Of a DNA stretch of 64,000 nucleotides, positions 57,901 through 64,000 are shown in pieces. The DNA comes from Undaria pinnatifida (lineage: Eukaryota; Sar; Phaeophyceae; Laminariales; Alariaceae), in the NCBI GenBank assembly GCA_012845835.1, contig JABAKD010000017.1, positions 3,687,367 to 3,751,366 of the forward strand, read 5' to 3'. Each line of letters starts with the position of its first letter. Positions within the stretch are counted from its first letter, which is position 1. Position numbers and translations under genes: made by a program. Below the pieces are notes generated by a model. That model had not been told where the DNA came from, made no database searches, and was given only the letters and a program-made list of their open reading frames with translations.

Positions 57901-60900
57901 ACTCATACTCGCAAGCAAAGCTGCGTGATACACCTGCCGCGCTCGTTTGTCCTACGGACTGCTATGTTGTCAGGGTGAACATCAACAACCCATGCACGTT
58001 TTGTACACCAGTGCCTGCTACCTGGTGACTATTTCGGAGACATGAGTCCAAGTGACGGTGCCACGGCGGTAACCGAACAAGTGATCGACGACGCGGCGCC
58101 TGGTATTTACGAGCATACACTTCCTACACACCCGGTACAGAGTAGTATAGACTACAGTAAAAAAAATGCATCGTACCAGGGTATCATATATTTTCCTTTT
58201 AACTTCTGCATGAAAACATCCCACGCCAAGCTCAAGTAGTTCGTCCCAAGCGAAAGGCGCTCAGTTCAAAGCTAAACAAGAGTCAAGAAACAGGCGGTTC
58301 ACGAACTGAACGAAGCGAGTGCTGTACGTGAACAGCGTGCCGCCATCGACGCGGCCAAGAGAAGGTCAACCTTACCTCACGGCCGTACTCCGTTCCGAAA
58401 TAAGGAGATCCGGCGCAAAACATTGCGCACACCTGTATCATGGAACAGAGCGAAGCGGGGAACATGTATGAAATGAATATTTGTTCAAATTTCTGCGTGG
58501 TCACGCAACGAAGCATGATGACACGGGAGGGTGGGGCTAGAGCATGCATGCCTGACGTTTAGGATTACTTGCTGACGTCCGTATGCGCCACAATAATTGC
58601 TTGTTTTTTTTGTTACCGTTAACAAGTTTCACAATTCCACTACACCCTGCGGTGGTGCTTTGCCAGATATTAACACGCCTCAGTCATGGGCGGTCATGAC
58701 CGCGCAAAAGCAAAACGCACCTGTCTGCGCCGTTGTTGCTGTTGTTCTCATATTAACTCGAAAAAATCCAGGTGTGTGGTCGCAAGACAGACTCAAGTCG
58801 CTAGAGATACAACACAAAACCACCACACAACCACAACAACAACAACCACAACAACAACCACAAAACCAACACCAACACCACCACGACACCACCACGACAC
58901 CAACACCAACAACCACCACACCAACAACAACACCAACACCAACACCAACACCAACACCAACACCAACACCAACACCAACACCAACACCAACACCAACACC
59001 AACACCAACACCAACACCAACACCAACACCAACACCAACACCAACACCAACACCAACAACACCAACAACCAACAACAACAACCAACATACCTCAGTGGTC
59101 ATGGTGGCGTCGTTTAGCATGCTTTCCCCCGAGAGCACGCGGTCGTGCTTGTCATCGCCATAGCACCCCACGTAAGGGTAGGTGGAGTATTTGTACAGGC
59201 TGATCGCGTTCCTGTCTCCGCATATCTGTTCGTCGTCGCCTGAGCAGGGCATGCCGCAAGTGGCCCCCCCCAGCCTCGTGGGGTCGTCCGTCGAAGGCCC
59301 GCAGAAGCACTGTGAGTACGTATATGCGTGGGATCGAGGGACCCGGGAGTTCCAAGCGTGGGGAGCATGTTTTGAGAGTCGAGTATATCAAACAGGACTA
59401 CGTCTTACGCGAATCTTGGAAAGGCTAGGGGTAAGGGGGAGACGGGGGGGGGGTGAGCTCACGCGGCCTCTGCCGCAGTTGCGTGGTATCGTCCGGTCGG
59501 TCGAAAGTCCGCAGAAGCACTTGATCGAGTGGGTCGGATCGAGGAGACGGATACATACAAACATGGACAGAGCACGTGCTGCCCGTATCGAAGCAAGAGT
59601 CTAACAAGATCGTACTACAAAAGATATATCGACGATGGTGGACTAATTTCTCAGTCGAAGAGCCTTGCCAGCCCGAACCCTACCGCCTAAAACATGCCAC
59701 GTGCCCAGGGCTGCCGTAGCACACGCCGTACCTCATTGCTGTACTCAGTTCCGAAGTAGGCGGATCCCTCGCAGAAAGCAGCGCAGTACTGTGGCATCAC
59801 ACAAATGGGTGACCGAGACGGGCCGGGGGGGGATGGAGAGAGTAGAAACGCGACCGTCAAAAGGAGGTAGGGGCTCTGTTTCGCGCAGTACAGGGCACCC
59901 GAGAAAAAGGGCCCAGCACAAATGACACGACACGAGATTTTACGGGGGGAAACGAGAAATGCGGGAACCGATATACGGGAGATAGTGCACAACGTAACCT
60001 TCCTCAAAATAAGAAACCCAGCCCGAGTCGGCACTCCTATTTCTTATTCGATGCCCTGTGAGGTAATTTCTACGCTCGTCAAGGCCTTGGTCGGTGCTCG
60101 CCTGATTCTGATGCCAGCGCAACTCAATGCTTTGCATATGTCGTCCACCTCCTCCCACCACGTCGTCAGAAGTACAAGGACATGTACAAAATACTTGAAC
60201 TTGATGCACAATATCGTACGCAATTTGCTCTGGAAAAAAACTCGCAGCATGACCTGCTGTAGCTACTCTTTGCGCGTTGTGAATGTTAAATATATATATA
60301 TATGTTTAATGATATTAGGTGGTTAGTTCCGCGCGGTTGGAGGCCCCCTGTCAGATAAAAAAAACTTCCCTCTAACGACCATTTGCAACCCCTAGCGCAG
60401 CCCGCGTCAAACATAACGCATGAGGGCACCCGTCGAAGTAGGGTGGCATCGCGAACCTCGGTCACCACTGCGTCGTCTCCCTTCACGAGACCCCTCGGTG
60501 ACATAAGGGACGACTGAGATATCTACCCTGTCCCGGGGTTTCCGGTCTAACGGCGTTATGATTAGATGTAACCAAAGTGCCAAAAACCGCTCGTTCTTTA
60601 GGCTCGAAACAGCCCCCCTATAAACCCCCTTTTTTACAGAGTAAGGCGTTACGTGTTCTGTCAACGCGAGCCGGGGAGGCTACAGTAGGCGCAGCGCTGC
60701 TCACCTCGGTGGTCATCTCGCCGAACCCCTTCTCGGATTCCCCGGTGAGAACACGGTCGCGGGGGTCGTCCACGTAGCACCCGATGCTGGTGTAGTCGGA
60801 GGTCGGGGGAGTGAGCGGGGGTGCGGTGGTAGGTGGGGCCGTGGTTGGGGGGGCCGTGGTAGGAGGTACGGTTTGCGGCGCGGGAGTGGGAGGTACCACG

Positions 60901-60929
60901 ACGTCACCTCTGTAGCCGGAGACGGCGCC
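54788..60929 (-). CDS. Three-WSC-domain protein (5' exons not found)
   Basis: Seven exons, all phase 0, read on the minus strand: 60929-60705, 59788-59732, 59309-59091, 58432-58376, 57691-57479, 56405-56349 and 54919-54788 (stop TAA at 54790-54788), giving 319 residues. A 40-residue Pro/Thr-rich linker is followed by three WSC domains. Each has GC(Y/W)-D at its start, M-T-(E/D) before the mini-exon, a C-x3-C-x6-(Y/F)-G-(T)-(E/Q)-Y mini-exon, C-(F/W)-C-G, a C-x3-C segment (degenerate in domain 3) and CGG/CGD-(R/Y)-(N/D)-A. WSC domains (PF01822) are extracellular carbohydrate-binding-type modules of fungal wall sensors and many algal proteins. No membrane anchor follows domain 3, so a secreted or wall-associated protein is likely. 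No catalytic domain is visible here; one could lie in missing 5' exons. Confidence 0.8.
55062..55354 (-). mobile_element. MITE-1 copy in the last WSC intron
   Basis: CGACGATAGAAGTAACACTT, GTTTCTGCATGACAGGGGCT and ACACCTCTATCGTAGCACGG. Confidence 0.75.
55534..55795 (-). mobile_element. MITE-2 copy in the last WSC intron
   Basis: GTTCTACGGCAGCCCTCCCC, GCTCCCGGTCGTATCTCCCG, GACACCCCGACGTGATCGAT and GCGATCATCGTAGAATCAGT. Confidence 0.75.
56349..56405 (-). CDS. WSC gene exon F: 19-codon mini-exon
   Basis: ACKVLCNAYPYYGTQYGIE, acceptor ACCAACAG, donor GTGAGC. Exactly the length of exons B and D. Confidence 0.85.
56826..57098 (-). mobile_element. MITE-1 copy in a WSC intron
   Basis: GTGCGTGCTACGATGGAGGT, GGGCTCCTTAACCCAAAAAT, GGGACATGTCTTAAGCTCCC and CACCTCTTATCGTAGCACGG. 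Short family-3 pieces flank it (about 56755-56825 and 57105-57180). Confidence 0.75.
57479..57691 (-). CDS. WSC gene exon E: end of WSC2, start of WSC3
   Basis: 71 codons from CFCGVDSDDPDELG through CGGRNAISVYTY to LGCWGDSKRGR and DDMTND. Acceptor AACCTTCAG, donor GTGAGT. Confidence 0.85.
58376..58432 (-). CDS. WSC gene exon D: 19-codon mini-exon
   Basis: VCAMFCAGSPYFGTEYGRE, acceptor ATGATACAG, donor GTAAGG. Confidence 0.85.
58930..59056. repeat. (CCAACA)n hexanucleotide microsatellite
   Basis: About 20 near-perfect units, in a 250-bp CAA/CCA-rich tract that starts near 58810. It lies wholly in the WSC intron between exons C and D, next to exon C's donor. Long Thr-Pro, Thr-Asn and Val-Gly ORFs over it are artefacts. 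Confidence 0.95.
59091..59309 (-). CDS. WSC gene exon C: end of WSC1, start of WSC2
   Basis: 73 codons from CFCGPSTDDP through CGDRNAISLYKY to VGCYGDDKHDRVLSGES and MTTE. Acceptor TACTCACAG, donor GTATGT. The donor lies within about 35 bp of a long hexanucleotide microsatellite. Confidence 0.85.
59463..59519 (-). pseudogene. Duplicated WSC exon start, with splice sites and open frame
   Basis: Minus-strand AAG / TGCTTCTGCGGACTTTCGAC to CGC / GTGAGC is 57 bp, in phase 0, encoding CFCGLSTDRTIPRNCGRGR. It is homologous to the start of exon C (CFCGPSTDDPTR) about 200 bp away and lies in the intron between exons B and C. It could be a decaying duplicate or a usable alternative exon. Confidence 0.5.
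59732..59788 (-). CDS. WSC gene exon B: 19-codon mini-exon
   Basis: YCAAFCEGSAYFGTEYSNE, between TGCCACAG and GTACGG. Confidence 0.85.
60705..60929 (-). CDS. WSC gene exon A: Pro/Thr linker and start of WSC1
   Basis: Acceptor TGTGTGCAG, donor GTGAGC, 75 codons. Three PPTTA repeats precede YTSIGCYVDDPRDRVLTGES and MTTE. The preceding exon is unknown; the acceptor shows the gene begins further upstream (higher coordinates). Confidence 0.8.
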
Positions 60930-61084
60930 CTGCACACATACCGGGGGAGCAGCAAACAAGCAACGCGCGGTGTTAGGGGGAAATGGCGGCCGGGACGGGT
61001 GGGCCGATTAATCGCGCGGTCTGGTGTAAAAGTTTTTTTAACTACCCCATTCAAGCGGGTGAGAAGGGTTCTGAGCAGGGGGGG

Positions 61085-61165
61085 GGTTGGAGGCACAACA
61101 ACATCACCCCCCTTCTCCCGGGAGTTTGGGACGGCGCCCGTCACACACACCCGGGGAGTAGCAAC
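61085..61165 (-). pseudogene. Decayed duplicate of WSC exon A start
   Basis: In minus-strand reading, VCVTGAVPNSREKGGDVVV and PPTP parallel VCVQGAVSGYRGDVVVPPTP of exon A, and the upstream CTTTGTTTGTTGCTACTCCC matches the real intron end. The acceptor AG is lost (GTGTGACGGG instead of GTGTGCAGGG), and the linker and domain start do not follow. Confidence 0.65.
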
Positions 61166-61201
61166 AAACAAAGTCGGTAAAGAGTGCTGGGGTGGTCCCG
61201 A

Positions 61202-61490
61202 GACGCGTGCTACGACGATAGACGCGTGCACCTTTTTTCTGAGGTTCTTCGATTTGGGAGCGTTAAGATCTCTTCCTAAAACTGATTTCTCGACGAAAAT
61301 AAAACCGCTTGTACCGGATGAAAAGTCCCATGGCCCAAGGTACACAAAACAATGAGAATCATGCAAAAAAAAGGTCCTATAATATGTTCCAGGTACCTGG
61401 TATTTTTTTCCGACGATTTGGGACCAAGGAGCGCCGTCATTTTCAGAAAACAAAATAGCCTAAACACCGGTATACCTCTATCGTAGCACA
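61202..61490 (+). mobile_element. MITE-1 copy
   Basis: AGACGCGTGCTACGACGATA to GTATACCTCTATCGTAGCAC. It contains an extra GTTCCAGGTACCTGG palindrome. Confidence 0.75.
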
Positions 61491-61508
61491 AGAGGCGGGA
61501 GTTGGGGG

Positions 61509-61969
61509 GTATCCTGTACTGACCGTCCGTAGGGACAGCTCGCGCTGTTGTTGTCACGGGAACAGAAGGATACGCTGGCTGCCCAGCAGCCGGTTCTGGA
61601 TTGCGAATATAGTTGTGCCGATAGAATACGCTGGTTTCATTTGAACCTATTTTTATTAAATGGTTATCCTGTGCTGGCCGCCCGTAGGGACAGCTCGCGC
61701 TGTTGCTATCACGGGAACTGAATGATATGCTGGCTGCCCAGCTATTGCCGGATTGAGAATATAGTTGTGTCGATAGAATACGCTGGTTTCATTTAAAACT
61801 ATTTTTTTTAAATGGTTATCCTGTGCTGACTGGTTTCATTAAAACTATTTTTTATTAAATGGTTATCCTGTGCCGATCGCCCGTAGGGACAGCTCGCGCT
61901 GTTGTTATCACGGGAACTGAATGATATGCTGGCTGCCCAGCTAGCGCCGGATTGCGAATACAGGTGAGT
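61509..61969 (+). repeat. Tandem array, about 154-bp unit, three full copies and one partial
   Basis: Each unit has TATCCTGT-CTG, CCGTAGGGACAGCTCGCGCT, GTTATCACGGGAACTGAATG, ATATGCTGGCTGCCCAGC, ATTGCGAATA and GCTGGTTTCATTTAAAACTA. GACAGCTCGCGCTGTTG is self-complementary. Confidence 0.85.
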
Positions 61970-62273
61970 TGAAAATTGACATACGGTACGATTGCAAAAA
62001 GTACGTGGAAATGTGGTGAGCTTCGGCTTTAGTTTTCCCCCTCCCTCCGCCGGAGGATCTTCGAAAAAAAAAAAAACAAGCTTCCTTCTCGGAAGAGCGG
62101 GGAGAGAAACGGGATTTATCGTAGTATGGCGGTAGGGTGATTTGCAGGTTTGCGCTCGTAGACCAAAGCTACCTTAGGGAGCCGTCGTTTGGCCCCCGCG
62201 AGCGGCTACCTTAAAATATATACGGTGCCAGGTATATATATATCAAGTTTAGCATGCGTTTTTTATTTTTAAA

Positions 62274-62687
62274 GGTTTCGCGACGGGCAAAGGCGCCACA
62301 TGGTGGTTTGTTTCACGTTGCGCCTCGAAGATATCGGATTAGTCCGTCGTTTTTAGGTCACTATTATATGCGTTAACAACCCTGCACACGACGGTAGACT
62401 TTTGCGCGGCTTTTGTTTTTGAGGGGCCTTCTCCCTTCGGGAGGGCTCTATAGTTCCACCACAAAACAAGAAAAATGTTTAGGTTTCGCGACGGGCAAAG
62501 GCGCCACATGGTGGTTTGTTTCACGTTGCGCCTGGAAGATATCGGATTAGTCCGTCGTTTTTAGGTCACTATATGCGTTAACAACCCTGCACGACGGTAG
62601 ACTTTTTGCGCGGCTTTTGTTTTTGAGGGGCCTTCTCCCTTCGGGAGGGCTCTATAGTTCCACCACAAAACAAGAAAAATGTTTTTT
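62274..62687 (+). repeat. Two-copy tandem repeat, about 208 bp, with internal hairpin
   Basis: The segment from GGTTTCGCGACGGGCAAAGG to ACCACAAAACAAGAAAAATG occurs twice, almost identical. Each copy contains CTCCC-TTC-GGGAG, a strong hairpin. Confidence 0.9.
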
Positions 62688-62755
62688 TAACAAACTGAAA
62701 AGTGCAACAAAGGAGGTTCCCGACTGGCGAACCCTCCCGCGTCCTAGCTAGTGTA

Positions 62756-63250
62756 CATGGTATACCTCTTTTTGGCTGAAAGAGTCATCCCACGGTAGGG
62801 GTTGCAGTTGTTGGATTAACCATATGGTATATGGTATACCTCTTTTTGGCTGAAGAGTCATCCCACGGTAGGGGTTGCAGTTGTTGGGTTAACCATATGG
62901 TATATGGTATACCTCTTTTTGGCGGAAGAGTCATCCCACGGTGGGGTTTTCAGTTTTTGGGTTAACCATGGTATATGGTATCCCTCTTTTTGCCTGAAGA
63001 GTCATCCCACGGTAGGGGTTGCAGTTGTTGGGTTGACCATATGGTATATGGTATACTTTTTGGCTGAAGAGTCATCCCACGGTAGGGGTTGCTGTTGTTG
63101 GGTTAACCACATGGTATATGGTATACCTCTTTTTGGCTGAAGAGTCATCCCACGGTAGGGGTTGCTGTTTTTGGGTTAACCATATGGTGTATGGTATACC
63201 TCTTTTTGGCTGAAGAGTCATCCCACGGTAGGGGTTACAGTTGTTGGATT
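62756..63250 (+). repeat. Minisatellite, seven copies of about 72 bp
   Basis: The unit is ATGGTATACCTCTTTTTGGC, TGAAGAGTCATCCCACGGTA, GGGGTTGCAGTTGTTGGGTT and AACCATATGGTAT. It combines the MITE-1 end piece (GGTATACCTCTTTTTGGC) with the family-3/MITE-2 end piece (GTCATCCCACGGTAGGGGTT). Confidence 0.95.
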
Positions 63251-63350
63251 AACTAATAATGTACCTGTCCGATCGAGCATCTTAAGTGAATAACTAGCGG
63301 TTAAGTCAGCGATCAACGAAATTCACCCCAGCATATAGTGTTTTAGGACT

Positions 63351-63515
63351 ACTAGGGCATAGAAGCTTGGTCGGGGCTTGCGAAAACAATATATATATAT
63401 ATGCCAGAACAAATGCCTTCGAAGTCATGTAGTACATCGGGTGAGATAATGAAGCTCCTCCTGTTAGGATCTCAAGAAACGTCTTGGAATCTGCTGCAAC
63501 CCTGTACCGCGGGAT
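63351..63515 (+). repeat. Family-3 repeat
   Basis: GGCATAGAAGCTTGGTCGGG, AAATGCCTTCGAAGTCATGT, CGGGTGAGATAATGAAGCTC and GCTGCAACCCTGTACCGCGG. Confidence 0.7.
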
Positions 63516-63524
63516 GGCTCGTTC

Positions 63525-63797
63525 GTACGTGCTACGATAGAGGTATACCGTTTTTTGGCGAAATGGTTTTCTGAATGACGGGGGCCCTTACCCCAAAATC
63601 GTCGAAAATACGAAAAAAAAAAAAAGCATGGTTAGAACTCGTTGTATGCCTAGGCCATGAGATTTTTCATCCGGGGTAGCAGTTTTATTTTAGTCTCAAA
63701 ATCAGTTTTTGGGAGACTAGACCTGGAGGTCTTTAAAGCTCCCAAATTGAGAAAACCTCAGAAAAAAATCTGATCTACCTCTATCGTCGCCCGAGTC
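63525..63797 (-). mobile_element. MITE-1 copy
   Basis: CGTGCTACGATAGAGGTATA, CTGAATGACGGGGGCCCTTA, GCCTAGGCCATGAGATTTTT and CTACCTCTATCGTCGCCCGA. Confidence 0.8.
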
Positions 63798-63834
63798 AAC
63801 AACAATGTTATTTTTTAGGGTTGTTTTTTAGGGT

Positions 63835-64000
63835 CCTCATTTAAGGCATAGATAGATCATTTATCGGGTTCTGCGAACGAATGCCTCCGAAGGCCCTTTT
63901 TTCGGGTGATGAGAATGTTGATATTATTAAGCTAACTCCTCATGTTAAGGATCTCAAGAAGATTCTTAGGATCTGCGGCGCCTCTACCGCAGGATGGCTC
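63835..64000 (+). repeat. Family-3 repeat, running to the window end
   Basis: AAGGCATAGATAGATC, GCGAACGAATGCCTCCGAAG, CTCCTCATGTTAAGGATCTC and CGCCTCTACCGCAGGATGGC. With the copy at 63351 it flanks the MITE-1 copy. Confidence 0.7.

Noticed and set aside
58597..59252. Long Thr-Pro and Val-Gly ORFs (143-190 codons)
   Set aside because: Translations of the CCAACA microsatellite. The end of the minus-strand ORF is real only as WSC exon C.
60713..61453. 246-codon minus-strand ORF
   Set aside because: It runs through a MITE-1 copy, the ghost exon and the wrong frame of WSC exon A; the supported reading uses the other frame.

Overview
This window is eukaryotic nuclear DNA: intron-rich, gene-poor and heavy with repeats. 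There are no operons, no rRNA and no complete tRNA. A stramenopile, most likely a brown alga, fits best: secreted Cys-rich and WSC-domain proteins, many short introns with GTGAG donors, and dense small non-autonomous transposons. This assignment is an inference, at about 0.5 confidence.

Region 1 (1-16245, + strand) holds the most striking object: a tandem array of 24 copies (the first cut by the window edge) of one exon. Of the 23 copies complete in the window, the first 22 are exactly 123 bp, begin and end in phase 1, and encode the same 41-residue six-Cys module (C-x4-C-x14-C-x4-C-x4-C-C). The 23rd (16070) is divergent and probably terminal. The 5' two thirds is organised in a 1309-bp higher-order dimer (627 + 682 bp). 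A 1.23-kb poly-C-rich element interrupts one intron.

Region 2 (16246-40431) has no convincing intact gene. It holds a decayed minus-strand coding remnant (20430-21198), several families of small inverted-repeat elements, tandem repeats, perfect hairpins and a second full poly-C element (about 33.88-35.5 kb), followed by inverted copies (38.6-40.0 kb).

Region 3 (40432-43582, + strand) holds a small paralogue of the array gene. It has a signal-peptide exon (40497-40575), a short exon with a furin-like RGRR site (42991-43043) and one exon with two modules of the same Cys spacing (from 43343). The splice phases (1, then 0) agree. An LTR-flanked mini-element with a tRNA-like Pol III B box sits in its first intron.

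Region 4 (43583-54787) is repeats: MITE-1, MITE-2, family-4 elements and an (AAC)n microsatellite.

Region 5 (54788-60929, - strand) is a seven-exon gene tail encoding three consecutive WSC domains. Every intron is phase 0, and each domain contains one 57-bp (19-codon) mini-exon. Two decayed or alternative duplicated exons and a tandemly duplicated 3' end lie in or beside it. Its 5' end was not found.

Region 6 (60930-64000) is repeats: MITE-1 copies, three tandem arrays and family-3 elements.

Common theme: extracellular disulfide-rich proteins built by exon duplication. Nothing in the sequence says what they bind.
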